NCBI GenBank assembly: GCA_964017185.1
Contig: OZ024874.1
Span: forward strand, 22,121,457-22,185,456
Direction: 5' to 3'
Length of the DNA: 64,000 nucleotides
Source: Rugalucina vietnamica
Lineage: Eukaryota > Mollusca > Bivalvia > Lucinida > Lucinidae
A program made the translations under genes and the position numbers. Within the stretch, counting starts at the first letter, position 1, and each line of letters opens with the position of its first letter. The notes beneath the pieces are model-generated. The model had not been told where the DNA came from, did not search any database, and saw only the letters and a list, made by a program, of their open reading frames with translations. This document shows, piece by piece, positions 1 to 13,300 of this stretch.

Positions 1-224
1 AATTATTTAATCCAATGTTGAATCTCCTCTGACAGGTGGATGTAAATTCGTGCCATTCTCATCGAGAAGGCCATTCTCATCGAGAAGAAATGCTGATTTT
101 ATGTCTGATTTCATTTTGAAATCTTTCATTACAAGGTTTAAAAAAATCGTTGTTTCTTCGTTGTAATCATTTTGTTTCCTATACGTTGTAATAAAAGCTG
201 ATTATTAATTTCTTTTGTTTTATT

Positions 225-430
225 TCAATAGTTGCATTGTTTCGTAACGCATGTCATTACGAAAACTTGCCAATGCAATTTACAGAGATTTTTATGCAAT
301 ATACAGATATTTTTCAGCTGTAAAAATTGATAAATTTCATGAGAAAATTTTTGATATTCTTTATATCTTAGCTCAAAACATTGATTATGGTAACACCACA
401 ACCTATGTTTTGGATCAATGATAAGAAAAA
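225..430 (+). repeat. Dispersed repeat R1, copy 1
   Basis: This segment (ATTACGAAAACTTGCC, a CAGAGATTTTT run, TGTAAAAATTGATAAATTTC and a GCTCAAAACAT end) recurs in related form at 18425-18605, 38405-38560 and, inverted, 33000-33140. No termini or coding potential were recognised. The rest of 1-797 shows nothing I can assign. Confidence 0.55.
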
Positions 431-797
431 ACATGTATACCCCAGTTTTACTTTATAAAAGTGGGGTTCAGGGGGTATATATTACACGGACATGTTAAAC
501 TGGTGTTCATGCTGTTAAATAGAATCAGAAGAATTTATAATAAATAATTGAATATAACAAACCCCGCTAAAATAAGCCATTTTCTCGTTGTCGGTACGTT
601 GCGAGCTCTTCTACTGTACGTAAAGACTCGTTGCCTGTAAGGAAAGACTGACCAGTGTGACTATGCATGACACGATACTCGGAGTCTTTAAAGGACATTT
701 TATACGTCCTTTACACAATTATTAAGTCACTCGATGAAACTGGCGTTACTTACATGTAATATAATCAGTTTTCAAATGCGATTTGTTATTATTTCAG

Positions 798-899
798 ATG
801 GCAGCTGGATCATTAAATCATGACTTTGGTCATTTGTCTGTTTTCCAGTCAGTAAAGTTAAACCGTCTGGTTTCCAGAATTGTTTCTGGCTATTTCAAG
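798..899 (+). CDS. Desaturase exon a, histidine box I
   Basis: The acceptor is a pyrimidine-rich tract ending TTTCAG at 797, and the donor is AAG|GTCAGT after 899. The exon is 34 codons, phase 0 at both ends. It carries HDFGHLSVF, the first histidine box of front-end desaturases, with HDFGH at 819-833. The ATG at 798 is not a start: relatives have about 170 residues before this point and the ATG sits directly on the splice acceptor. No upstream exon was recognised in 1-797. Confidence 0.9.
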
Positions 900-3109
900 G
901 TCAGTCCATATATTGTATTTAACAGTCAACATTTTCATTTTTCCCACCTCGGTTTTTGGAGCGGGAATTTCTTTCTGATTGCGGAATTTCCTAATCATTG
1001 CCTCCTTTTAATTTTTATATGGCCGTTAGTCTCTCACTAATGAAAAAGACCATCTTTCTTTGCTCTTTCTTTCAGCTTAACAGATTCTCTTCTCTTCATA
1101 GAGTGCTCTTTTGTTGATGAGACCTCGCCACTTTGAGCGCTCCCAAAGACCCCATTGGTATTTCGAAAGCCTTCAGAGAGCTTTTAAAGGTGTCTTTGTA
1201 GCGTTTCGTTTGGTCACCTTGAGGGCGTTTTCCCTTCTGTAATTCTTCAGAGAAAACTTTCTTTGGAAGCACACATCAGGCATTCTTAAAACATGGCCAG
1301 TCCATCTGTGCTGTGCTAACTTTAAGACTGTATGCATGCTCTGCATCCCTGCTTTCTTCGGGACCTCTGTGTCTGCAATCTTGTCTTGCCGCTTGAGTGT
1401 TAACAGCTTTCTCAAACAGCTTAAGCGAAAATGATTAAGTCTCTTTGCATGACGTTAGTGTACTGTCTATGTCCCATATGTATGCAAGAGGGTTGACAGT
1501 ACCACAGCCTTGTAGACTCAGCTTGATGTCAAGCTTAATTCCATTTCGATCCCAGATATTTACACCGAGTCTTCCGAATGCCACACTGGCTTTTATAATT
1601 CGGGCAGTGACCTCATCATCAATGTGCATTGCTAGGGATAGAGTGCTCCCCATGTATGTGAATTTATCAACAACTTTCAGTTTTTAGCTCACCTGAGCCG
1701 AAGGCTCACAAGGTGAGCTTATAGTATGGTAGTCGAGCCATCGTCCGTCCGTGTGTCCGTGCGTCCGTCCACATTTTCAAACTTAAATATCTCTAAGACA
1801 ACAAGGCCAATTATGATCAAATTTTATCTAAAGCATCATTGAGCAAGGGGGAAAGGCTGCATTAGGTTTTTGGCCAGGTCGGATCGGAACATTACTCTGG
1901 TTTCCATGGCAACATATAGCTCCCATTGAGTTATAATGGGGAAAATGTTGTGGCCACTCTAGCAGCTTCATTTTTGGATGGATCTTCTTCATTCTTGGAA
2001 ATAACAAGGACAACTATAACATCTCGGATGAGTTCGAATTTCGGCTAGGTTCGACCTCAGATTGCGGAATTAGTTGCCCATGAGCGTCTGGAAAAATCCC
2101 CATAGACTTATAATGGGAAAAAGGAGGTTGTGGCCACGCTAGCGCCATTATTTTTCAGTGGATCCTCTTCATTCTTGCAGGTAACAAGGACAACTACAAT
2201 ATCTCGCATGGGTTGGAATTTCAGCAAGATCCGACCTCTGACTGGAGTAAGCTGCCCTTGAGTCTTTGAAAAATCATTATTTTGTGTTGTGGACATTCTA
2301 GCGCCTTCAATTTCGATCGGATCTTCATACTTGGAAGTAACAAGGATAGCCATAACATCTCTGATGAGTTCGAATTTCAGCCAGATCCGACCCTTGACTG
2401 CAGAGTTATCTGCCCTTGACTGTGTGAAAATCAATATTTAGTGTTGTGGCCACTCTAGCGCCTTCATTTTTATTCGGATCTTCTTTATTCTTGGAAGTAA
2501 CAAGGACATCCGTAACATCTCGGACGAGTTCGAATTTTGACCAGATCCGACCTCTGACCGCGGAGTTATCTGCCCTTGAGTGTTTGAAAAATCAATATTT
2601 AGTGTAGTGGCCACGCACACTTTTCAAAGATCTTCTTCTCTGAAAATGCTTGGCAAATCTAAGTGAAATTCTATGTGGAGCATCCATGGATAGGGGGAAC
2701 GAAAGTTTGATCGTGAAATCCGGGTCACATGACCAAGATGGCAGCCACGCCCATTTATGATAAAAAATGCCCAAAAATCTTTTCTCCAGAACCCGCAGGC
2801 CGATTTTCACGAAACTTGGTATGTAGCATTTCGGACTTCAGCCCATCATAGTTTGATCTATTTTACGGCAAGGTCAATTTTGGAAACAGAGGCTTTTACA
2901 TGGGAAAAAGTAAAAACTTTGGATTTTTTTAAAACTATTGCAGCCTGAGACCTGAAAAGTGGTAGAAGCAAAAAACTAATGGAGTAGATGAAGGTGTGTG
3001 ATTAATTTAGGTCAAGGTCAATTTTGGAAACATAGGTTTTTACATGGAAAAAAAAAACTATTGCAGTCATAGACCTGAAACATGACCAAGATGGCCATTA
3101 TACCCATAT

Positions 3110-3150
<41 letters not shown>

Positions 3151-4336
3151 CTTTGTCCAGTGACTGTACTTGTTGACTCTCAGGTGAGCGATCGTTGCCC
3201 TTGGGCTACTTGTACGATTTTTCAGGTACTGGTTGGTGTACAACCTGTCTTTTTGTGCTGATTGTGAGGTCAAAGTTATTGCATGACTGTGAGACTTGAT
3301 CTATGGCTCTTTGCATTTTTGCCTCTAAGCTGGCATTTTTATCCATATCATCCGCATAGAGGTGCTCATCTAGAACATCAGACTGGGCCTTAGTTTCGGC
3401 TTGCAACCTTCTTGGGTTGAATATATTGCCATCAAAACGGCACCTGATTGGAAAACGAGTGTCGCTGTCCTGAAAAGCATCCATTAGCATGACAGAAAAC
3501 ATCATGATGATGAACAGTGTTGGTGCCATAACACAGCCCTGTTAGACCCCATTCGTTACCTCAAAGGGTTCAGAGAACTCTCCATCATTTTGCACAAATG
3601 CCTGCATGGCATCACGAAATTGCAGCACGATTGCTATGAATCTGGGTGGACAGCCAAATTGAGATAAATCTGGTCATGATTTCCGGAGTCCGTCACGAAT
3701 GTGTCAAAAATTTGATGAGGTCGACAAACATCATGGATAGATCTACATTCTGTTCTTTGCATTTTTCCTGGAGCTGTGTTGCTGTGAAGATCATTTCTAT
3801 TGTCCCTCTGTCTTTTCTGAATCCACATTGACTTTCTGGGATTAGTCCCGTCTGATCAAGATAAACATTCAGGCGATTCGTCAGAGTTTTTGCCAGTAAC
3901 TTCCCAGCAATTGATAGAAGAGTGATGCCTCTGTGGTTGTCACATGATTGAACATTTACGTTCCTCTTGTATAAGTGGATTATGGATGCATCTTTAAATT
4001 CTTGTGTAATAGCCTTCTTCCTACACATACAGTAAAACACCTCTGTCGTTTTTTCCCACGGTTGCCATATAGCCTTATATGCCTCAATAATGCACACTAT
4101 TGAAGTTGGCGGCCCCCGTGTCCGAGCGGTTAAGAGCGCTGTTTCTTAATCACTTGATCGTCTCACCGCTGTGACTGGTGTGGGTTCGAGCCCCGCTCTG
4201 GCCACATGTGAGACAAGCCAAGTTCTGCTTGCGGGTGTGTCAGGTGGTTTTTCTCGGGGTTCTCCCGTTTTCGCCCCACCTACTGATTGACCCGTCTCAT
4301 ATGAGCTGAAATAATCTTGAAAGGGACGTAAAACTG

Positions 4337-4377
<41 letters not shown>

Positions 4378-7300
4378 ATTGAAGTTTTCTGCCCACCATT
4401 CTAAGCCTCTTTATCTGTGAAAAAAGTATCATGATCTGCACTGAGCAATGTGATGGCTCCATAACTCTTTGGGCCATAAATGGTTATCAGTGCCTCTTGA
4501 AATCTCTTTATGTCTATTCTGTCTGCAAAGGACATATTTTTTTCTGTTTTGTTTCTCAGCCAGGGATCTTGCATGTCCCTAAGCTTGGTCTGGACTGTCT
4601 GTCCTACAAATGTTGCTGCAGACTGCTTTCTTGAAATTGAGCTAGTATCATCTTGATGTACCTTGTGCAATCGAAGCTTTTCTTCAAGAAGCCTCTGAAT
4701 TTCGTCATCAATCTCATAAAACCAGTTTTGATGTTTGCGAGATGGATGTCAAGAAGTAGTTGCAGCTGAAAAATGAACCTTTTTATGGAAAACTGGTCAG
4801 TTTTCTTCGCGGTCTTCTGAACTGAGGATTGGTTGCAAATGTCCGTTAAGCAAACTTGTCTCATGCTTTCTTGATTCAGCTTAGAGACATCCAGTTTCTA
4901 AGGAGCTTTCTTGCCATGAGGCGCGTCGCAGGCTGGATTCTTAGGTTAAGTTTGCTGACAACCAGTCTGTGATCTGTCTAGCAATCTGCACCACACATAG
5001 TCTTTGTGGCTCTGATCTCCTGTCTGTCTATGAGATGCCAGTGTTTGGAATGGGGATGCATCCAGGATGTTTTGTTTCTATTAGGTAGACGGAAGTCTGT
5101 GTTGGTGATGAGAAGATTATGTTCAGCACACTTCCTTAGAAGCAATAGACCATTGCTGTTGCACTATCCAACACCATCTGGACTTATAACTTCCTCCCAG
5201 GTCTGGTGGTCTGTACCAGCTCTGGCATTTGTCACCAAGACGGATAAGCTCGTCTGTATGGGGTGTTGCAGAAATAACGCTGTCTAAGTCATTGTAGAAC
5301 TTGTCCTTAGCCTAATCTGGATTGGCAATCGTGGGTTCATAGGCACTGACAATAGTTGCATGTTTATTGCCTGACAGATGAAGTCTCAATATCATTATGT
5401 CATTATGCCGTCGTTGATGCAGCTTATCAACAAGTTCTGTTTTAATGGCAATGCCAACTCCTGCTTCACGCCTTTCTTCACCTTTGCGTCCGCTCCAGAA
5501 CAAGGTGTATCCAGCACCATCTTCTTTGATCTCCCAATATCTGCGAACCGAGTCTCACTCAGTACAGCTAGTTTATACACTGTACCATACCTCCCAAGTT
5601 CTCTGCCCACAACTACGGTCTATCTGACCAAGTACTGTCCATCAATGGTCGCAAGTTCCATGTGCCAATTCTCAAAGAGATTAATTTTGTCTTTTTTCTT
5701 TCTATTTCGACCGCTAAGAGGGATCCTCGCTGATCGCGGATAACAAGTCAGGGGGCATGTAGCAAGCAATTGTTTAGGGCACCTATTCCATACTTTCCCC
5801 ATGCTACGGGGTGAGCAGTGCGGTCCTAAATAAGTTAACTCGTTCAGCTGACTGTCGAATTACGCTTATTGCTTCCCCTCACGTAAAACTACGATATAGA
5901 ACTGTTTCGCCTGCGTGCAGGTCTGCAACTACAGCTCCCAGTGTGTCCTACACCTGCTGCTTTGCCACTGGCGCATCGCAACAAGACTTTTATTGGTATG
6001 TGTGTACATGTGTGATGAAATTGTGTATGTAAGTGCTTGACTGTGTGTTGATAAATAAGATGACGTGCGCTATGAAATTGAATTATAGTGAGGAAGAGGT
6101 GCGCAACGTCAACCTCGCTCGCTCGTCCTCACATGTAGCAAACTCCTAGATTAGTTGCCGTCAAAGGCAAACGAGCCCCATCCGCATCGCATGACAACAG
6201 GTACATGTAGCACTGATTACATGTTACAATAGCAATTAATACTTATCTTTATAGAACGTTATTCAGCCGTCGGAGTTTGTTTTAAATATTTCACAGCACA
6301 AACGATTACATTTAATTTAACAGTGTCATAGGCCTTATTAAACGTTTAGCATTATCAGAAGACTTATTGTCATGTTGAAATCTGGCACCAGAATAGCTAT
6401 TGTATAATTATAGAACCAATTAACTGATAATTATGTTATGCGTATTCGTTTATTACAGGGCGTAGGTATGGGCTGGTTGAATTTAAATCACAACAAACAT
6501 CACTCCCAACCAATTAGTAGTACGGGATACATCGAGTCTGTAAAGCATTCTACTCTATTTTATTCTATGTTTGGGTCGAAAGTATGGATGATTCCAAAAC
6601 AGCCCAAAACATCCGTGCCAGAAAAGATTTTTTATTCTCTCTGTGAGTAGATTATTTTTTTTTCGCTTTTGTTTTCTAATCGTACAATGTTTTGAAAACT
6701 ACTACAGCAATTTTAAATGCTGATTTTATTGTGCAAAGTTGGGTTTGTTTAGCTTCTACATACTCACCAAAATTCTAACAAACAATAAATGTTGATTTAA
6801 ACGAAGGAAAACCCTTGTTCTCACATTATTCTATTTTGCATATACTTTGGCCGTGCTGGTTGATCTCACGTAATGAAGTTTTGTAAGCAATCGAAAAAGG
6901 GCCAACTATTTGTTTGACACATTTTTCCCAGTTACGTGTGAAGCACGGGGTCATATATCGTTTACCATAACTTGGAAAGATATCTATTGAAGCAGCCTAA
7001 TCATAAAATGCATAGCTATTTTAGAGATTACCCGGTACAGTCAAAGTATTTGCACTATAAATGGTTTCATAGAAATGATACCAAATGACGTTAAAGTACT
7101 GGAGTTGGTTGCAACGAATTGGTGCAGACTAAATTACGCACTGGAGTAATGTTTAAATGGCGGAACAATGTAAATAAAACTTTACCTCTTTTCATTTACA
7201 TTCACTTGTAAACGTGTGCGTCCTTTATTTGTCACGTCACCTGGCGCAGAGTACCGCGGAACCGTTGCAGTATGTGATTTTATCACGAAATATGTGATAG

Positions 7301-10300
7301 GTTAGAAGCCAAATCAGATATCGTTCTACCAGCATAACCGGTGGCATGTGTTTTCATGCCAAAATTGAGGGAACAATGCATGGTTGAGCATAGTTTTTGT
7401 TATATTATCATATAGTTATAAAAACACATTCAAGAAACACGATTTTCGATCGTAAAGTTTTTTCTTGGCATCGACGGAAGCATTTTATTGAGGATTTTCT
7501 ATTACACCGTACTGGAAACGTTTTTGAAGCATTGGTACAATGCACTGGTGGTTGCACAAACTTTCTTCAGGCTTGCTCAGTTCACATAGGCAAAGCATCT
7601 AATTCGCACAAATAAAACAGAGACATTATTTCACAGTGTTCAATTATAAAAGAGCTGTAACATGGAACTTTTCATTGATGGGGTTAACAAATATGCAAAG
7701 ATTTACCAGGATGTAAAAAATGATATTTTTTAGGCTAATGGCCAGTAGGGCGAACCCTCCCCCCAGGGGGAATTTTCTGCACCAAAATTTTCTGAAAGTA
7801 TATTGAAAAATCTATCAAATCCTGTTTTCTGTCCTCTGGAAGTGGAAGCGTTTGCGTTTTACGCCATGTTTTATATTATGACCTGATACCATCTTTTGCA
7901 TAGAGATAATGGGGGTAGACATAGAATATCATACCTCTGCTGTTACTAATCCTAGACTATTGAACTTGGTCTTTCTTTAAAGCTTAGACATTGCCCTTTC
8001 ATTCAAAGACAAGTAATGCAAAATATCTACTTTGCATATTCATGAATATTAATGAAAACATAAAAAGGGTAGAAAATCATTAAACGCCAATAAATTAACT
8101 CACTTCAGGCCTAAACTATCGTTGTGACACATTTATATTGCGCCAATTAGACAAATGTCATAAATCTACTGCTGTCATGAGCCTATGTGAAAATTATCTC
8201 CTTTGCATATTCATAAATATTAATTAAAAAGTGAAAAATCCTGGAAAAATAAGTTGTATACATATAGTATTATTTGCACCTAGGCTGTTGTTAAACATAG
8301 AACACTAATGAGGTATCAAGTGGCCATGTTTTATCACCCAAATACATATAACATATGTATTTAAGGATAAAACACACATCTATTTTTTATGAATATTAAT
8401 GAAAACTGGAAATCACAGGGAGAAAAGAATTGAAAAAAAAAATGAACTGTCATAAACACAGAATGACTTGTATCTGATATTTTCTTTTCTTTTCATATTT
8501 TTGTGTATAGAATATGATCCTATTAATCATTTGATACCAATTTCAGCTCTAAAAAGCTTATGGTAGCTTCAATTCTATCGGTATATCCCCTTCATTTGCC
8601 TCATGTTTTTTTTTTCTTTTATATCTTAAGTTTCCTTAAATTTTGGCAACAAGATAGTTAAGTTTTTCCTATATCTTATTATATCGTTATAAAACATTGT
8701 CATATCAATTATTTGATACCAATTTCAGCTCTCTAGGACTTTCTGTTGTTGAGATATAAACGTTTCCGTTGGTAAACCCCCTCTATTTTTCTGTGATTTT
8801 CCCTTATATTTAAAGTTCTTGTCAATATTTGAACAACAAGAAAGTAGATTTATTCATTTATCTATATAGATATAGAACATTATCATAGCAATTATTTGAT
8901 ACCAATTTCAGCTCTCTAGGACTTTTTGTTGTTGAGTTATTAATGTTTCCATCGGTATACCCCCTCTATTTTTAAAGACTTTTTCCTAATATTAAAGGTT
9001 CTTATCAATAATCGTACAACAAAAAAGCTGAATTATTCATTTATAAAATTAAATAGTTATGGAACATTATCATAGCAGTCATTTGATACCAATTTCAGCT
9101 CTCTAGAGCTTTTGGTTGCTGAGTTATTTACCTTTTTGTTGGTATACCCTCTCCATTTTTCTGTGATTTTTTCCTATTTTTTAAAGTTTTTATCAATATT
9201 CGAAAACCAGGAAAGTCTGAATGTTTATTGTCTTACTACGTGGTTATAAAACATAATCCTAGCAATGATTTGATACCAATTTCAGCTGTCTAGAACTTTA
9301 GGTCACTGAGATATTAGCAATGATTTTGGTATATCCCCTTCGTTTGCCAGTGATTTTTCTCTTATATCTTATGTTTTCTTAAATATTTGAGCCTCAAGAA
9401 AGTAAACTTGTCCATATATCTTATTTTATGGTCATAGAATATTGTCATAAAAACCAATTTCAGCTCTCTAGGACATTCGGTCGCTGAAATATGAATAATT
9501 TCATTGGTATACCCCTCCATTATTCAGTGATATTTATCTAATATTTGAAGTTCTCATCAATTTTCGAACAACAAGAAAGTTAGATTATTTATGTGTCTTA
9601 TCTTATGATAATAGAACATTATCATACCAATCATTTGATACCAATTTCAGCTCTCTAGAGCTACTGGTCACTGTGATATTAGCAATTTTATTGGTATACA
9701 TTCTTCTTTTGGCAGTGATTTTTCTCCTATATCTTATGTTTTCTTAAATATTTGAGCAACAAGAAAAGTAGCTTGTTTATAAATCTTATTAACTGGTTAT
9801 AGACTATTGTCATAGCAATCATTTGATACTAATTTCTTCTCTCTAGAGCTTTTAGTCATTGAGATATCAGCAATGTTATTGGTATACCACCTTCGTTTTT
9901 TCAGTCATTTTTCTCTTATATCTTACGTTTTCTTAAATATTTTAGCAACAAAAAAGTCAGCTTGTTTATATATCTTATTAGAAGGTTATAGAATGTTGGC
10001 ATAATAATCATTTGACACCAATTTCTGCTCTCTATGGCTTTTTGTTGCTGAGATATAACCATTTCCATATGTATACCCCCTTCATTTTCAGTAATTTTTC
10101 TCTAATATTTAAAGATTTCACCAACATTCGAACAGCAGAAAAGTCTGATTATATTTGCATCTTATTTCAGGGTTTTAGAATGTTATCATAGTAATCATTT
10201 GTTATCAATTTCAGCTCTCTATGGCTTTTGGTTGCTGAGCTATAAACGTATCTGTAGGTATACCCCTTCCATTGTTCTGTGATTTTTCTCTACTATTGAA

Positions 10301-13300
10301 AATTCTCATCAATATTTGAACACGAAGAAAGTCAGATTCTTTCTGTATCTTATCACATGATTCGAGAACATTATCAAAACAATCATACGATACACATTTC
10401 AGCTCTCTTAGAGATTTTAGTTTCTGAGGTATCAGCAATTTTGTTGGTATACCCCCTTCCTTTATCTGTTACTTTTCTAATATCTGAACTTCTTTTTAAT
10501 AATTGAGCATTAAGATAGCCAGCTTGTTTATAAATCTTATTTCATGGTTATAGAACATTGCCAAAGCAACCATTTGATACCTATTTCAGCTCTCTAGACC
10601 TATAAGTATCCAAGATAGATGTGGTAATAGAGGTGAACCACAATTATTCCTCTGCTTATTAGGGGTGGGGGTGAACACTCTGTGATTTAACATGACCCAA
10701 ATGTGCATTAAAGTGATCCTCTGACCAAACTGGCACTCATGAGCATTTGTTCTAAGGGTGCAAGGTACAAATGTACATTCTATAACCCACTCAAACCCTT
10801 CAAATGGCAAATGAGTAAATCTTGATTTTCGTCATTTTCATTAATATTCATGAAAATGCAAATGAGATGATTTCTCTTTAGGTCCCTGGCATCAACAAAT
10901 TTGTCAAATAGTATTATTGGTACAATAATAATGAGCCACAATGATAGTTTAGGCCTGAAATTATTTTTTATGGGGATAATTGTTTTTAATTGTTTCTTTT
11001 TTATTTTAATGTTTTAATGAAAATTCTTTTATATGCAAATTAGATATTTTCCATTACTTATCATAAAATAAAAGGGCCATGTCTATACATTAAAATGAGA
11101 CCAAATTCAATAGTCTAGGATAATAAACAGCTGAGATATTTTACATTTTTCTATGTGTACCCCCATTATTAAAATGCAATAATTGAATATTTAGGGTAAT
11201 ATAATGAAACATAGCATAAAACGCAAACGCAAACGCTTCCATTTCCAGTTGGCAGAAAACAGAGTTTGATAGATTTTTTATGTACTTTTAGAAAATAAAA
11301 GTGTTGAAAATCACCCCTGGTGGGTGGTATAGGTAGCTAGACGACTATTTTCGACGAAAAATTGAGTTTTGTTCTATTTGTGCTAAAAACGTAGATTGTG
11401 GTTAAACATTAGAGGTGATTCTGAAAGTACCCAAAAATGTCTACCCATGTACCACCCGTTTTGCTATATAACATTGGGACTAAGGTTCACGGCATAATTT
11501 TATGAGGTATTTGCTTGCTTTAGTTTCCATAAATCATAAAGCGTTAAAACTGCTACAGCCGTATTATTATGTTATAATTGATCGAGTGCACGGGTTGATT
11601 AGATGATAAAGAAAGAAAAAAAGTAAAGCACGAAAATGCCTCTTAAAATTATGCCCGTGAACAAGGCTTAGACTCCAATCTATACACATGGAAATAAGTT
11701 AGGGAACACTTTTAGCCCTTGTGGAAAGTTTGAAAAAATCTATTTTCCTTTTATCTGGCGGTACTGAAATTTTTGTCACATATATTTCATACCTTGGCCT
11801 AGCCACAGACCAATTTATGGAAATTCACAACATTTTGTCTTTGTGCTACGGAGGATACAATATGCCATAAGTGAAAAATTCAACTTTTTCTGAATACAAG
11901 TTTGCCCTTTTCCTTCTGCACTCCGCAAAACTCAATTTTTGAAAGCAAAACAGAAATAGAATGTTGAATCTGATCGATCTGAATGAATAAACGACTTCGG
12001 AGCTAACACTTCATGCTTAATCTCTAAACCAGCTAATCATATAAAATTTACAGTTTGCATTGATTTTTATGGAAAGCAAAATTCTTGGATATTTTGCAAA
12101 TAAAGCTGTAAAAGAACAATTCCGCTAGGACACTATAACCAGAACGTACATGTTTAGATTCCTAAAGGGTCATATCGAATATCTGGCTCAACATTTACAA
12201 CCTGCAAAATGTATACCCAAAGAACAAACGTGGTCATGAAACCTACCCCCGGAAAAGTATGGACCTACCGCCAACAGTCGGTCAGAAAATAAAAAAAAAA
12301 TATGATCAAAGTTCTGCAAGCAATATCGCAGCTTTATGCTTACGAAAAATTGCGACAATATGAGTTCAAATAATGAAGTTTTCGAAAAGACTGGCAGTGC
12401 GTTTCTTAAATTTAGGAAACATTTTCTGAATCAAAGATGGCCGCTCTCCGCCGCAGTTTATGTTTGATGCTAACCATTTTCCCATAGAAGCAACTTTGGA
12501 GACTACAGATTCTGACAAATTGTCAAAACATTCTTTATAATTTTTACAGAGAAGGATATATACAGTCCAAAGGTGGTAGTAACATTATTACAGGTGTTCC
12601 CTAACTTATTTCCATGTGTATATATAGCAAAGCGGGTGGTACATGGGCAGATGTCTGCTTGACACATAGATTGTGTGTACTCTGAGAATCGCCTCTAACG
12701 TGTAACCATAATAAAAGTTTCCTTTTAAAAGGAAATTTTGTCCAGTATTTAAAATAGAAAACAATTAAGCAAACTCGCTAAAAGGCATGAACATATTCAT
12801 ATAATATGGTATTTCGTACAAAAAAAAACTAGTTTTTGTTTGCTTTTGCGAAAGCAAACGAATATTGATATTTTTTTTAGGAAACAAAATATTCAGGTCA
12901 ACGTAGTCTGGTTTTTATATTTATAAATACATGTATAAATCCTCATGACTTTTGGTCATACCTTGACTTTTGAGTATTCTCTCAGATCAGATCGCTTCCG
13001 TTATGAAAGTAATCATGACTTAAGCCTATACTAGGTTACATTTGGCCTACGCGATGATTGTACGATGCCAATTTTTGCATTTGCGCGCGGTCTCCGCAGG
13101 AAGACTCTATGGTGTCCCTGCGATTCTGCGGCTGATGGGGGAGCGATGATGCACTGTGAGGCTGTACATGTTTGGTTGTACACGAAAGACGGACAGACAC
13201 CTAACATCGCACGGCTATCGGAGGGAGACCGTATCAAAGAATGCCAAAGCAATAAATAGTATGATGCCCGCATGAATTGTGAACACCTATGTCGTAGCCA

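Larger units (their letters stand above)
1045..5830 (-). pseudogene. Decayed LINE (endonuclease plus reverse transcriptase)
   Basis: A non-LTR retrotransposon read on the minus strand in several frame-shifted pieces. At 5802-5395 lies the endonuclease start (LSETRF motif, then SGRKGEERREAGV). At 5280-4870 is more endonuclease (NARAGTDHQTW, NGLLLLRKCAEHN, WMHPHSKHWHLID, TDHRLV). At 4864-4401 is the linker to the reverse transcriptase. At 4097-3206 is the RT with DASIIHLYKR, NHRGITLLSIAGK, IPESQCGFRKDRGT and the catalytic YADDM near 3341-3358. At 1680-1435 is GSTLSLAMHIDDEV and at 1415-1173 LLKLAQHRWTGHVLRMPD. This order matches a common invertebrate LINE family often annotated as craniofacial development protein 2-like. 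It is broken by frameshifts, stops, an insertion at 1686-3213 and a SINE at 4108-4374, and lies antisense inside intron 1 of the desaturase gene. Confidence 0.9.

Noticed and set aside
1..797. Upstream desaturase exon (cytochrome b5 HPGG region)
   Set aside because: Searched by eye on the + strand; no HPGG-like or membrane-hairpin coding segment with splice sites was found, so it is presumed upstream of the window.
4108..4203. Genuine tRNA-Leu/Ser gene
   Set aside because: A and B boxes are present, but the sequence continues into a SINE body with poly-A and a target duplication, and the cloverleaf is not clean.
6643..6646. Alternative donor at 6647 for the second exon
   Set aside because: Using it gives a phase that hits a stop in the following exons; GTGAGT at 6643 is a better donor and fits the 74-bp exon.
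6438..6650. A 70-codon gene starting at the ATG at 6438
   Set aside because: The real coding part begins at the splice acceptor 6458/6459 and ends at the donor 6642; residues outside are intron readthrough.
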